Of a stretch of 64,000 bases of DNA, positions 47,817 to 57,383 are shown piece by piece. Every line of letters starts with the position of its first letter. The first letter of the stretch is position 1. The position numbers were made by a program, and so were the translations under genes. Origin of the DNA: Amorphoplanes friuliensis DSM 7358 (lineage in GTDB: Bacteria > Actinomycetota > Actinomycetes > Mycobacteriales > Micromonosporaceae). The notes below the pieces were generated by a model. That model was given only the letters and a program-made list of their open reading frames with translations. It did no database searches and was not told the origin of the DNA. The stretch covers positions 8,896,001 to 8,960,000 of the forward strand of contig NC_022657.1 of the NCBI RefSeq assembly GCF_000494755.1, read 5' to 3'.

Positions 47817-48992
47817 CTCGAGCCGGTCGGGAGTGCGGCGACCCGCGATGACATTGACGGCCACGAGCGCCACGAGCAGACCCGCGATCACCACGACCGG
47901 CGCCGGCCCGAACGGCGCCAGCAGCACGAGCACCGCCACCGCCGGATAGGCGAACAGCATCGGCCCGGTCTGGTGCGGGCGGATGTGCAACAACCACACA
48001 AAAACCAGATAGACCATCACCGGTACGGCCACCGCGTAGCCGGCCGTGACCCCCGAGATGTGCGCGTGATGGGTGTCGTAGTCGACCTTGACCGCGATGC
48101 CCGCACCCGCAGCGGCAGCCGCGGCAAAGATGAAGTAGTGGCCGTAACCCCAGAGCATCCCGGCGCGCACGGACGTCAGCAGACCCTGGGCCGAGCGGTC
48201 GAAATACAGCCACCACAGCGCAAAGACGATGACCAGCCCGGCGACGGCGACCGCCACCAGGTCCGACACCTGCTCACCGGTGTCGAGGGCGGTCCGGATC
48301 GCGATGGTCGCGGCCGACACCGCCTCACCCAGCATGATGATCGTGAAGAGGCCGTACCGCTCGGCGATGTGGTGCGCGTGCCAGGTGGTCGGCCCACCCG
48401 GGGCGCGCTCGGCCAGGACAGGCACCAGCAGCTCGCAGACCACAAGAACGAGGAACGACGGCGTCGCCCACTCCTCCGGCAGCAGCAGCCGGGTCAGCCA
48501 CAGAATCTGGACAAGGGTGATGCCGACCGCGTAGATCCGCGCGGTGGCCCGGCGCTGCTCGTCGGCGCGGCCCGCCCGCAGCCACTGGGCGACCATCGCC
48601 AAGCGCATGATCACGTACCCGACGGTGATGCCGAGGTAGTCGCCACTCTCGAACGCCGACGAGACACCCGCGGCCAGCACCAGAGCACCGGCGATCTGGA
48701 CAAAAGTGGTGATCCGGTAGACGTCGTCGTCCGTGTCGTACGCCGACGCGAACCAGGTGAAGTTCATCCACGCCCACCAGATGGCGAAGAAGACCAGCAG
48801 GTAACTCTGCAGGCCGTGCCCGACATGCCCCTCGGCGATGTCGTGGTGCAGCGGTGTTGCCGCCTGCGCGACAGCGACCACAAAACAGAGGTCGAAGAAG
48901 AGCTCCAGCGGGGTCGCCACCCGATGCTGCTCGCCGGCGGACCGCGCCCGCATCGGGGTCAGCCAGCCGCGGCGGGGCTCGGTCGACGTCAT
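47805..48992 (-). CDS. Low temperature requirement protein A (LtrA)-like membrane protein
   Basis: A 395-residue integral membrane protein with about ten to eleven hydrophobic segments. Signature blocks are VATPLELFFDLCFVVAVAQ, WWAWMNFTWFASAYDTDDDVYR, HIAERYGLFTIIMLGEAV and FALWWLYFDR, all typical of the LtrA family, whose biochemical role is unknown. The ATG at 48992 overlaps the stop of the upstream GNAT gene (ATGA), so the two are coupled. The longer upstream frame is inside the GNAT gene. Confidence 0.92.
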   Translation of the reverse strand: MTSTEPRRGWLTPMRARSAGEQHRVATPLELFFDLCFVVAVAQAATPLHHDIAEGHVGHGLQSYLLVFFAIWWAWMNFTWFASAYDTDDDVYRITTFVQIAGALVLAAGVSSAFESGDYLGITVGYVIMRLAMVAQWLRAGRADEQRRATARIYAVGITLVQILWLTRLLLPEEWATPSFLVLVVCELLVPVLAERAPGGPTTWHAHHIAERYGLFTIIMLGEAVSAATIAIRTALDTGEQVSDLVAVAVAGLVIVFALWWLYFDRSAQGLLTSVRAGMLWGYGHYFIFAAAAAAGAGIAVKVDYDTHHAHISGVTAGYAVAVPVMVYLVFVWLLHIRPHQTGPMLFAYPAVAVLVLLAPFGPAPVVVIAGLLVALVAVNVIAGRRTPDRLESAV

Positions 48993-49417
48993 GAGGCCTG
49001 ATCCCCCGGGGCAAGATCCCAATTGAGCAGCACGAACGGAGTCTCCTCCGTGGCGCCCGCCCGGCGATAGGTGGCCTGCGCCGCCTCGTTGCCGACCTCG
49101 GTGCCGACCCACATGCCGTAACAGCCGCGTTCCCGGGCGACCGCGGCCAGTGCCTCGACCAGCGCCGAGCCGACACCCTGCAGCCGGGCCGTGGGTGCCA
49201 CGCCCAGCTCGTACAGGAACATCTCGGTGCCTTTGTCCGGGTGGGTCATCTCCACGCCGGAGACCATGCCGACCGCGCGGTCGCCGTCATAGGCGAAGAG
49301 CAGGTGGTGGTCCGGGTGGGCGAGGAACTTCTCGGTCGCCTCCGCCAGCGGCGGCCCGTCAAAAAGATCAGCGGCCCGGTGTACGGCCGCAGCGTCCTCG
49401 ACCCGCTCGATGCGCAT
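48989..49417 (-). CDS. GNAT acetyltransferase, AAC(3)-I-like
   Basis: A 142-residue single-domain GNAT. The central VGMVSGVEMTHPDKGTEMFL and YELGVAPTARLQGVGSALVEAL segments, with the following RERGCYGMWVGTEVGNEAA, closely follow the AAC(3)-I aminoglycoside acetyltransferase family. Chromosomal actinobacterial relatives are common and most are not proven to confer resistance, so the true substrate is open. It is coupled to the LtrA-like gene downstream by a four-base overlap. Confidence 0.82.
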   Translation of the reverse strand: MRIERVEDAAAVHRAADLFDGPPLAEATEKFLAHPDHHLLFAYDGDRAVGMVSGVEMTHPDKGTEMFLYELGVAPTARLQGVGSALVEALAAVARERGCYGMWVGTEVGNEAAQATYRRAGATEETPFVLLNWDLAPGDQAS

Positions 49418-49455
49418 GCCTGAGAATTCTTTTCGCCGGGGTCCGACAAGGCTGG

Positions 49456-49532
49456 TGGAGCCCCCGGTCGGAATCGAACCGACGACATCCTGTTTACAAG
49501 ACAGGTGCTCTGGCCAACTGAGCTACAGGGGC
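49456..49532 (-). tRNA. tRNA-Thr (anticodon TGT)
   Basis: On the minus strand a full cloverleaf: acceptor GCCCCTG/CGGGGGC (one T-G pair), D arm GCTC...GAGC, anticodon stem CCTGT/ACAGG with loop CTTGTAA giving anticodon TGT, a five-base variable loop ATGTC, T arm GTCGG-TTCGATT-CCGAC, and an encoded CCA (TCCA end). It reads ACA and, by wobble, other threonine codons. Confidence 0.95.
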
Positions 49533-49606
49533 GCGCGCATCAGCATACCGGCTGAGTCCCGCGAAGGCTGAAACGCCCTTTACCGGACCCCCGCGTCGGC
49601 TCGTGC

Positions 49607-49635
49607 TTGGCAGTTCGTGAAAAAAGATTTACGGT
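49607..49635 (+). promoter_or_regulatory. Promoter of the sugar ABC ATPase gene
   Basis: TTGGCA (49607-49612), a 17-base spacer with an A-tract, and TACGGT (49630-49635), which fits the actinobacterial TAnnnT. The start would be near 49642, at the beginning of an inverted repeat. Confidence 0.5.
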
Positions 49636-49642
49636 AACCGGC

Positions 49643-49658
49643 GTGTGGCTCACCACAC
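49643..49658. promoter_or_regulatory. Inverted repeat at the predicted start of the sugar ABC ATPase transcript
   Basis: GTGTGG-CTCA-CCACAC, a perfect 6-bp inverted repeat just downstream of the predicted -10. It could be an operator for a LacI/ROK-type sugar regulator or a short leader hairpin. Confidence 0.4.
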
Positions 49659-49718
49659 AGGTTCCTCCACTCGGATCGTCCGGCACGTTCCTGCCGGTGG
49701 AAAGGAAGTCGATTCACC

Positions 49719-50804
<1,086 letters not shown>

Positions 50805-50819
50805 GTTTCTGCAGCTCCA

Positions 50820-50849
50820 AAGGGCGGTTCCCTCCGGGGAGCCGCCCTT
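50820..50849. terminator. Terminator of the sugar ABC ATPase gene
   Basis: AAGGGCGGTTCCC (50820-50832) pairs with GGGAGCCGCCCTT (50837-50849), 13 bp with one T-G pair and a TCCG tetraloop, 16 bases after the stop. It lies between convergent genes and may also serve the Hsp70-like gene. Confidence 0.85.
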
Positions 50850-50861
50850 CTGCTTGCGTCT

Positions 50862-53744
50862 CTAGCCGGCGAAGCGCTGGATGACGAAGTCCTCGTCGGC
50901 GACGCAGGCCAGGTGGGTCGTGTCCCACGAGCAGGTCGACGAGCGGACGTCAGCGAGCGAACCCAGCGGCACAGCCTTGTCCCCCAGGTGCTCACCCGCG
51001 AGCCCGGGATCGTCGGCCGAGGTCGACAGCGCCTTCGAGAACTGCAACGTGTTGCCCCCGTCGATCCGCGCGATGACCCCGCCGCGGGTCCACGAGACCT
51101 TGCCCTTCGCGTCGAGCAGGGTCGTCTGCACCGGCGACGAGTTCCGGGTGGCCAGCACGGCCTCCCCCACGGGCACCAGGCTGTCGACCTCAGGGACGGC
51201 CCGCCGCCAGAGCTCACCCTCCTTCGCCGCGTCGACCGCCACCACCTGCGCGGTCTTGGCGTCGTAACCGGTCCGCTCGGCAAAACAGATCCGGTCGGCG
51301 CCGCACGCGGTCAGATGCCCGAACTGCGTGTCGGACTTCGGCGCGGTGTAGACCACCCGCGTCTCGGCCAGCTTTGCCAGGTCGTAGGCGACCACCCGGT
51401 GCGAGTCACCGGACTCGGCCACGATCAGCCGCCCGTTGTGGGCGACAATCGGATCGTCCGGCTCGCCCACGTTCTGCCGGGGCCCCGCAACCACCTTGCC
51501 CGTCGACGCGTCGACAACTCGCGCCGACCGGTCGGCCCCGATCTGCACGACGCGCGCATCGTCGTCGAACACCTCGGCGAACGGCAGCCCGGTCGCCGTC
51601 GCCGGCCCCGTCAGATCGTCCTCGGTTGTCGCCGCGACCACCTGCGTGGTGCCCAGGCCGTACTCCGACTTGGGGCTCTTCAGCTCCCAGCCCACCTTGC
51701 CCTGCTCGCCGATCTCCAGCCCGACCAGGCGATTTTCGGTCCGGTCGACCAGCACCACCTTGTCACCGGCAAACAGCACGTTGTCCGCGCTCGCCACCGT
51801 CCGGTCCCACATCTTCTTGCCGTCGTCCGGGTCGAGCAGCACCATCCGCCGCGTACTGGTCCCCGAATCGGTGTCACTGATCGCCACCACCGCGTCCGGC
51901 AGCGCGAAGAAGAACTCCCAGCGCGTCGCCGCACCCGCATCGGTGCTGCTCCAGGCCTTCTTCCCGCTCTCGGTGTCAGCCGCAACCACACCCAGCGTGC
52001 CGTTGTCGTCGGCGCTGGCGAAGTAAGCCTTCTTGTCCCGCACAGCCGTCCCACTGAACGCCGAGGTCACCGGCACGGCTGGCGCGACCCGGTGCTCCTC
52101 ACTCAGCGCCTGATAGTCGAGCGCGGGATAACCCGGCCAGAGCAGCACGGTCGCTGTCGCCGCGGCGCCGAGCACCACAACGGTCGCAGCCGCAACAACC
52201 CAAAGACCCTTCCTCCGGTACGCCTTGACCCTCGTGTTTGCGTTGGCCTCCTCGTGGGTCGAGGCCAGCCACGGCTCGGCAGGAGGTGGTGCCGACACCG
52301 GGCTACCGGAAACCGGAGCACCGGAGACGGGGTGCAGCACGGGCCCGCCGCCATTCCCGAAAGCAGCAGCCTCACCGGTCGCCCACGGATCCACCGGCTC
52401 GGCATAATCCGACTCCCCCACCTGCGCCTGCCCCGCCGGCGCGGCAGGCGGTGCGGGTGCGGGTGCGGCACTCGCCGGAGCTGCGTTGACTGCCACCGGC
52501 TGGGCTTCGGTCTTCACCGGCCGGCCCGATGTGGGCGCTGTCCCGTTGGTGGCAGCTGTCGCCGTGGGTCCGCCGTGGGCCATGGTGACGGTTGTCGGGG
52601 GCACTGCGGCTGCGCGCAGGGGCTGCGCCGGGGTTTCGCCGGCGTCCGTGGCAGGGGCCGAGCCGGCGATGATCGAGCCTTCGGCGACCGGGAGCTCCGG
52701 CTGCTCCAGGACTGTCGGCGCGATGCCCAGCTCGCTGTGCAGCAGGCGGGCCACCAGCGGCACCCGTGACGACCCGCCGACCAGGAACAGCCCGGCGAGA
52801 TCAGCCGGCTGGAGACCCGCGGCGGTGATGACCGCACCGGCCTCCTCGACACCGCGGCGCAGCAACGGGCCGGCCGCGGTTTCGAACTCGTCGCGCGTCA
52901 GGTGCACCGCACGTTCGACGCCGGGCACGGGAACGGGTGCTTGCGGCGTACGGGAAAGCATTTCTTTGGCGCCGCGGACGTCGTCCCAGAACTGGCGGCG
53001 GGCCCGCCACTGCGCGAGGGTGACCGGCTCGGTAAGCGCGGCCCAGGCGGCAGGTTCGGCCTTTTCCAGGGTGGCGCCGAGGTGGTCGACCAGGGCGGCG
53101 TCGAGGTCGAGGCCGCCGAGGTCGTCGACGCCGCCGGACGCCGCGACGGCGAATGTCGGCAGGCCTTCCGGGGTGACGCCCTCGTTGCGGACGACCGCGA
53201 TGTCGAGCGTGCCGCCGCCGAAGTCGAAGACCGCCAGCGCCGACCCGACCGGCACGGGCCGGCGCAGGACGTCCGCGAAGTAGCGGGCTGCCGACACCGG
53301 CTCGGCCACCAGCCGGGTCGACGGCGGCCAGCCCGCACGGGCCAGCGCCGTCGTCAGGACCTCCCGGCGGCGCGACCCCCACGCCGCCGGGTAGGTCAGC
53401 ACGGCCGGCGGCAGGAACCCCGTCGCCGCGACGGCTTCGCGGGCCACCGCGCCGAGCAGAGCAGCCAGCAGGTCGGCCGTGGGCACGTCGGAACCGCCGA
53501 GCAGCACCGTCTCGGCGTCGATGTGCCGTTTCGGGTTCGGCTCGAACCGGTCCGGCTCGGCCTGGCCGAGGCGGAGTGCGTCACGACCGACGTGAAGTCG
53601 CCCGGTCGTGTCGAGGTAGACCGCCGACGGCAGCAGCGGCTGACCGTCGAAGAGCAGCGGCCGGGTGCGGCCGTCCGGCCAGCGCAGCATCGCGACCGTG
53701 TGCGAAGTGCCCAGGTCGACGCCCAGCACGTAGCCGTCGGTCAT
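50862..53744 (-). CDS. Hsp70-like ATPase fused through a TM helix to a beta-propeller
   Basis: A 960-residue protein. Residues 1-380 form an Hsp70/actin-fold ATPase: LGVDLGTSHTVAML, VFDFGGGTLDIAVV and LFLVGGSSRVPLVARLL are the phosphate and adenosine motifs. There is no substrate-binding domain; instead ~130 residues rich in Pro/Ala lead to one membrane helix (about 513-540). About 420 residues of PQQ/WD40-like repeats follow (recurring AYFASADDNG, VVAADTESGKKAW, VLLDPDDGKKMW, VVDASTGKVV), presumably outside the cell. The ATG at 53744 is favoured by MTDGYVLGVDLGTS being the canonical Hsp70 start. Role unknown; an ATP-dependent sensor or wall-linked assembly factor is conceivable. Confidence 0.85.
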   Translation of the reverse strand: MTDGYVLGVDLGTSHTVAMLRWPDGRTRPLLFDGQPLLPSAVYLDTTGRLHVGRDALRLGQAEPDRFEPNPKRHIDAETVLLGGSDVPTADLLAALLGAVAREAVAATGFLPPAVLTYPAAWGSRRREVLTTALARAGWPPSTRLVAEPVSAARYFADVLRRPVPVGSALAVFDFGGGTLDIAVVRNEGVTPEGLPTFAVAASGGVDDLGGLDLDAALVDHLGATLEKAEPAAWAALTEPVTLAQWRARRQFWDDVRGAKEMLSRTPQAPVPVPGVERAVHLTRDEFETAAGPLLRRGVEEAGAVITAAGLQPADLAGLFLVGGSSRVPLVARLLHSELGIAPTVLEQPELPVAEGSIIAGSAPATDAGETPAQPLRAAAVPPTTVTMAHGGPTATAATNGTAPTSGRPVKTEAQPVAVNAAPASAAPAPAPPAAPAGQAQVGESDYAEPVDPWATGEAAAFGNGGGPVLHPVSGAPVSGSPVSAPPPAEPWLASTHEEANANTRVKAYRRKGLWVVAAATVVVLGAAATATVLLWPGYPALDYQALSEEHRVAPAVPVTSAFSGTAVRDKKAYFASADDNGTLGVVAADTESGKKAWSSTDAGAATRWEFFFALPDAVVAISDTDSGTSTRRMVLLDPDDGKKMWDRTVASADNVLFAGDKVVLVDRTENRLVGLEIGEQGKVGWELKSPKSEYGLGTTQVVAATTEDDLTGPATATGLPFAEVFDDDARVVQIGADRSARVVDASTGKVVAGPRQNVGEPDDPIVAHNGRLIVAESGDSHRVVAYDLAKLAETRVVYTAPKSDTQFGHLTACGADRICFAERTGYDAKTAQVVAVDAAKEGELWRRAVPEVDSLVPVGEAVLATRNSSPVQTTLLDAKGKVSWTRGGVIARIDGGNTLQFSKALSTSADDPGLAGEHLGDKAVPLGSLADVRSSTCSWDTTHLACVADEDFVIQRFAG

Positions 53745-53801
53745 ACCCCTTCGCACCTCCGCACCCGTGACCCGGACCGTCACGTTACAGGGAGGGTGCG
53801 A

Positions 53802-54920
53802 CTACCCGTAGATGCGGCGGCGGGCAACCTCGGCAAGGGTGACGGCGGCGGCGACGCTGGCGTTCAGCGACTCCACCTCGGACATCATCGGGATGCTCAC
53901 CCGCAGGTCACAGGTCTCGCCGACGAGGCGGGACAGACCGCGGCCCTCGGAGCCGACCACGACCAGCAGCGGACCGACCGCGGCCTCGAGCTGGTAGAGG
54001 TCGGTCTCGCCGTCGGCGTCCAGCCCGATCACGGTGAAACCGGCCTGCTGCGCCGTCTTGAGGGCCCGCGTCAGGTTGACCACCTGGGACACCGGGACAC
54101 GCGCGGCCGCCCCGGCGCTGGTGCGCCAGGCCGTCGCCGTGATGCCGGCCGCACGACGCTCCGGCATGAACACACCGTGAGCACCGAACGCGGCCACCGA
54201 ACGGATGACAGCACCGAGGTTGCGCGGGTCGGTCACCCCGTCGAGGGCCACCAGCAGCGGTGCCGTCTGCTCGAGCGAGGCCGCCACGAGGTCGTCGAAG
54301 TTCTCGTACGCGAACGGCGGGACCTGGAGGCCGACACCCTGGTGCAGGACACCACCGGTCATCCGGTCGAGCTCGAGCCGGCTGATCTCCAGGATCGGGA
54401 TGCCCCGGTCACCGGCGGTCCGGACGATCTCGGTGATCCGGTCGTCGATGTCGATGCCCTGCGCCACGTAGAGGGCCGTCGCCGGGATCGACGCACGCAG
54501 CGCCTCGGTCACCGGGTTGCGGCCGAGCAGCAGCTCGGGGCCTTCCCGGGTCGGGTTGGACTTGCGCCCGGGCGCGACCCGCGGACCGCTGCGGCCCTGC
54601 GGCCGGTTACCGCGCTGAGGAGCGGGCTTGCCCGTGCCCCGGCCGCCGCCGCGTCCCCAGGTGGTGTCCTTGGTGCCCGGCGTGCCGATCTTCGGCGCCC
54701 GGCCCTCGGCAGCGGCGGCGCGCCGCTCCTTGTCCTGCTTACGGGCGGTCTTCTCGGGGAGCTTCTCGGTGCCGGAGTAGCCCTTGTGCCAGGGGCGCTC
54801 GTCGGCGGGCAGCGTCTTACCGCGGCCCTTGAGGCTGGCGCGGTTCTTTCCGCCGGACCCCGAGCTCGCGCCCTTCTTGCTGGTCATGCGCTTGCTCACG
54901 TTGAAGGAATTTCCGGGCAT
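53802..54920 (-). CDS. rlmB: 23S rRNA (guanosine-2'-O-)-methyltransferase RlmB (TrmH family)
   Basis: A 372-residue SPOUT methyltransferase for Gm2251 of 23S rRNA. The first ~125 residues are a basic, Gly/Arg/Lys-rich extension typical of actinobacterial versions. The substrate-binding domain (ELLLGRNPVTEALRA) follows, then the knotted SPOUT domain with DGVTDPRNLGAVIRSVAAFG, VVGSEGRGLSRL and SIPMMSEVESLNASVAAAV, which bind SAM and RNA. The ATG overlaps the last base of the cysS stop (TGATG), so cysS and rlmB form one operon, as in many actinobacteria. Confidence 0.94.
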   Translation of the reverse strand: MPGNSFNVSKRMTSKKGASSGSGGKNRASLKGRGKTLPADERPWHKGYSGTEKLPEKTARKQDKERRAAAAEGRAPKIGTPGTKDTTWGRGGGRGTGKPAPQRGNRPQGRSGPRVAPGRKSNPTREGPELLLGRNPVTEALRASIPATALYVAQGIDIDDRITEIVRTAGDRGIPILEISRLELDRMTGGVLHQGVGLQVPPFAYENFDDLVAASLEQTAPLLVALDGVTDPRNLGAVIRSVAAFGAHGVFMPERRAAGITATAWRTSAGAAARVPVSQVVNLTRALKTAQQAGFTVIGLDADGETDLYQLEAAVGPLLVVVGSEGRGLSRLVGETCDLRVSIPMMSEVESLNASVAAAVTLAEVARRRIYG

Positions 54921-56335
54921 CAGTGCTGCTCTCCTACCGTCCAGCGCGGCCCGGCCGGAGTGTCCTCCACCTGAACTCCCGCGTTCTTGAGCTGGTCGCG
55001 GACCGAGTCGGCCGCCGCCCAGTCCTTGCGTGAGCGCGCCTGCGCGCGCTGCTCGAGGGCGAGGGCGACCAGCGAGTCGACGATCGGCTTGAGGTCGCCG
55101 CCGCTCTCGCCGTCGTGCCAGGCCGGGTCGAGCGGGTCGAGGCCGAGAACACCGAGCATGGCCCGGACCTCGGTCAGCGCGGCGCGGACGCCGGTCTCGT
55201 CGCTCGCGGCCAGGGCGGTGTTGCCCTCGCGGATCGTGTCGTGCACGACGGCCAGCGCCGCCGAGGTGTTGAGGTCGTCGTTCATCGCGGCGGCGAACGC
55301 CGGCGGCACGTCCTTCGGACGCCCCGACCCCACGACCTCCACGGCCCGCTGCACGAAGCCCTCGATCCTCCTGTACGCGGTAGCCGCCTCACGCAGCGCG
55401 TCGTCGGAGTAGTCGATGCGCGACCGGTAGTGCGGCACGCCGAGGTAGTAGCGCAGCTCGACCGGCCGGATGCCCATCTCGAGCACCGCCTGCACGTCGA
55501 TGACGTTGCCCAGCGACTTGCTCATCTTGGCCTCGCCGAGATTGAGCAGCGCGTGATGCACCCAGTACCGCGCGAACGGCAGCCCGGCCGACCGCGACTG
55601 GGCGATCTCGTTCTCGTGGTGCGGGAAGGTCAGGTCGAGCCCGCCGCCGTGGATGTCGAACTCGCTGCCGAGGTAACGCCGGGCCATGGCGGAGCACTCG
55701 ATGTGCCAGCCCGGCCGGCCCCGGCCCCACGGCGAGGCCCAGGAGGCGTCGCCGGGCTCGTCGGCCTTGACACCCTTCCACAGGGCGAAGTCGGCCGGGT
55801 GCCGCTTGCCCCGCTCGGGCGCCTCGCCGGCGGACAGCATGTCCTCGGGGCGCTGCCCGGAGAGCGAGCCGTAATCCTTGAAGCTGGGCACGTCGAAGTA
55901 GACGTCACCGTTGCCCTCGGCCGACTCGTACGCGTTGCCACGCTCGATCAGCTCGCGGATCAACTCGTGCATCTCGGTGATGTGCCCGGTGGCCAGCGGC
56001 TCGTAGGTCGGCGGCAGGACGTTGAGCGAGCGGTAGTCCGCGTCGAGGACAAGCTTGTTCGCGTACGCGATCGCCCAGAACGGGCGGCCGGTCTCCTGCG
56101 ACTTGACCAGGATCTTGTCGTCCACGTCCGTGATGTTCCGGACGAAGTTGACCTCGAGCCCGATGTGCAGCAACCAGCGCCGCAACACGTCGTAGTTGAC
56201 CGCGGACCGCAGGTGCCCGATGTGCGGAATCGACTGCACAGTGAGACCACACAGGTAGACACCGACCTGACCGGGCGTCATCGGGACAAAGTCCCGGACG
56301 GATCGGGTCGCGGTGTCATGCAGGCGGAGCGTCAC
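54920..56335 (-). CDS. cysS: Cysteinyl-tRNA synthetase
   Basis: A 471-residue class I synthetase that charges tRNA-Cys. The HIGH motif is in VQSIPHIGHLRSAVNYD, the KMSKS in EAKMSKSLGN, and the zinc ligands are Cys in VYLCGLTV, WHIECSAM and the FPHHENE histidines. The start is GTG 56335 (VTLRLHDTATRSVRDF), the normal family start; the longer frame upstream has no homology. The upstream region contains two DnaA boxes at 56389-56409. The length is normal and no essential residue is missing. It is followed directly by rlmB. Confidence 0.96.
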   Translation of the reverse strand: MTLRLHDTATRSVRDFVPMTPGQVGVYLCGLTVQSIPHIGHLRSAVNYDVLRRWLLHIGLEVNFVRNITDVDDKILVKSQETGRPFWAIAYANKLVLDADYRSLNVLPPTYEPLATGHITEMHELIRELIERGNAYESAEGNGDVYFDVPSFKDYGSLSGQRPEDMLSAGEAPERGKRHPADFALWKGVKADEPGDASWASPWGRGRPGWHIECSAMARRYLGSEFDIHGGGLDLTFPHHENEIAQSRSAGLPFARYWVHHALLNLGEAKMSKSLGNVIDVQAVLEMGIRPVELRYYLGVPHYRSRIDYSDDALREAATAYRRIEGFVQRAVEVVGSGRPKDVPPAFAAAMNDDLNTSAALAVVHDTIREGNTALAASDETGVRAALTEVRAMLGVLGLDPLDPAWHDGESGGDLKPIVDSLVALALEQRAQARSRKDWAAADSVRDQLKNAGVQVEDTPAGPRWTVGEQH

Positions 56336-56388
56336 CGTACAAGGGTACCGACCCGCGCGAGTTGCTAACGCCCGCGCCCGAGCGCACT

Positions 56389-56397
56389 TTATCCACA
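56389..56397 (+). promoter_or_regulatory. DnaA box (TTATCCACA), first of a pair
   Basis: A perfect TTATCCACA in an otherwise GC-rich intergenic region between cysS and the AbiEi/DUF559-like gene. It is separated from an identical box by three bases (12-base repeat period). DnaA could regulate one of the divergent genes or be titrated here. Confidence 0.55.
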
Positions 56398-56400
56398 GAG

Positions 56401-56409
56401 TTATCCACA
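56401..56409 (+). promoter_or_regulatory. DnaA box (TTATCCACA), second of a pair
   Basis: The second exact TTATCCACA in direct orientation, three bases after the first. There is no other box cluster, AT-rich unwinding region or dnaA/dnaN gene nearby, so this is not the chromosomal origin. Confidence 0.55.
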
Positions 56410-56449
56410 GGCCTCCCGGCTTGTTGTTGGCTGCGGCACGCTGTCCCGC

Positions 56450-57361
56450 ATGCCGCGAGCGCCGAACCGCCCCCATCCTCTGTCCGGCACCGTCTTCCGC
56501 GGCTCCGACGCCCTGCGCCGCGGCGTGCTGACCAGTGACCAGCTGCGCAGCACCGCCTGGCAGCGCATCCGCCACGACGTCTACGCGGACGCCCGCCTCG
56601 ATCGTGACCACGAGCTGGCCTGCCGGGCCGCCCAGATCCGCCTGCCCGCCTCCACGCTTTTCGCCGGCACATCGGCCGCCCACCTGCACGGCATCCGCCA
56701 CGCGGCGACATTCCTCGACGAGGTCCACGTCAGCTCACCGCCCTCGGTACGCCTGGGTGCACAGCGCCGGCTCCGCGTTCATCACATCGACCTGTCACCC
56801 GGTGAGGTGACCGTCGCCCGTGATTTGCCGTGCACCACACCACTCCGGACGGCTTGGGACGTGGCTGCGTGGCACGAGCCACTCCGATCGGTCCCGGTGA
56901 TCGACTCGCTGCTCGCACGAGGCCTGACGACATCCGCCGCGCTCACAGATCTGCTGTCTCACCGGATCGGACGTCGGGGTTGGCGGCGCGCGCGGGAAGC
57001 GTTTGCGCTGGTCGATGCCGGTGCCCAGTCACCGCCCGAGTCGCGGCTCAGGGTTCGTCTTGTGCTGGCCGGGCTGCCGCGCCCGGTGGCTCAGTGTCCT
57101 GTCCGCGTCTCGCCCAGGCTCGTGCTGCACCCGGACCTGGGCTGGGAACAGTGGCGAGTCGCCGTCGAATACGACGGCCGGTGGCATGCCGGAAGTCTCG
57201 ACCACGACCGCCGCCGGCTCAACCAGCTCACAGCCGCAGGTTGGACGGTCCTCCACGTCACCCACCCACGCCTGCAGTACGACTTCTCGGGCATTCTGTG
57301 CGAAATACGGTCCGCCCTGGAACTCCGCGGCTGGCGCCCCACCCGAACTCCCAGAAAGTAA
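56450..57361 (+). CDS. AbiEi-like winged-helix + DUF559 (Vsr-like) domain protein
   Basis: A 303-residue protein. The N-terminal half resembles AbiEi antitoxin-type domains: a wing-like opening (DALRRGVLTSDQLRS, WQRIRHDVYADA) and ASTLFAGTSAAHLHGI. The C-terminal ~110 residues match the DUF559/Vsr-like nuclease pattern: PPESRLRVRLVLAGLP with a catalytic Glu, VAVEYDGRWHAG with Glu-Tyr-Asp-Gly, then LTAAGWTVLHVT. Such proteins are numerous in actinobacteria with unknown role, usually without an AbiEii toxin, and none is seen here. It runs toward a hairpin array that starts 23 bases after its stop. Confidence 0.75.
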   Translation: MPRAPNRPHPLSGTVFRGSDALRRGVLTSDQLRSTAWQRIRHDVYADARLDRDHELACRAAQIRLPASTLFAGTSAAHLHGIRHAATFLDEVHVSSPPSVRLGAQRRLRVHHIDLSPGEVTVARDLPCTTPLRTAWDVAAWHEPLRSVPVIDSLLARGLTTSAALTDLLSHRIGRRGWRRAREAFALVDAGAQSPPESRLRVRLVLAGLPRPVAQCPVRVSPRLVLHPDLGWEQWRVAVEYDGRWHAGSLDHDRRRLNQLTAAGWTVLHVTHPRLQYDFSGILCEIRSALELRGWRPTRTPRK

Positions 57362-57383
57362 GGCCCTCCCGCGCGCTCGGAAG

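Noticed and set aside
48989..49417. Acquired aminoglycoside-resistance gene
   Set aside because: It resembles AAC(3)-I but shows the same base composition as its neighbours, is operonic with ltrA and has no mobile-element signs. A chromosomal acetyltransferase of unknown substrate is the safer call.
56389..56409. Chromosomal replication origin
   Set aside because: Only two boxes, no AT-rich unwinding element and no dnaA/dnaN/rpmH genes nearby.
57029..57342. Minus-strand frames (57029-57265, 57091-57342) inside the DUF559 gene
   Set aside because: They are antisense to a gene with clear domain motifs and correct codon bias.
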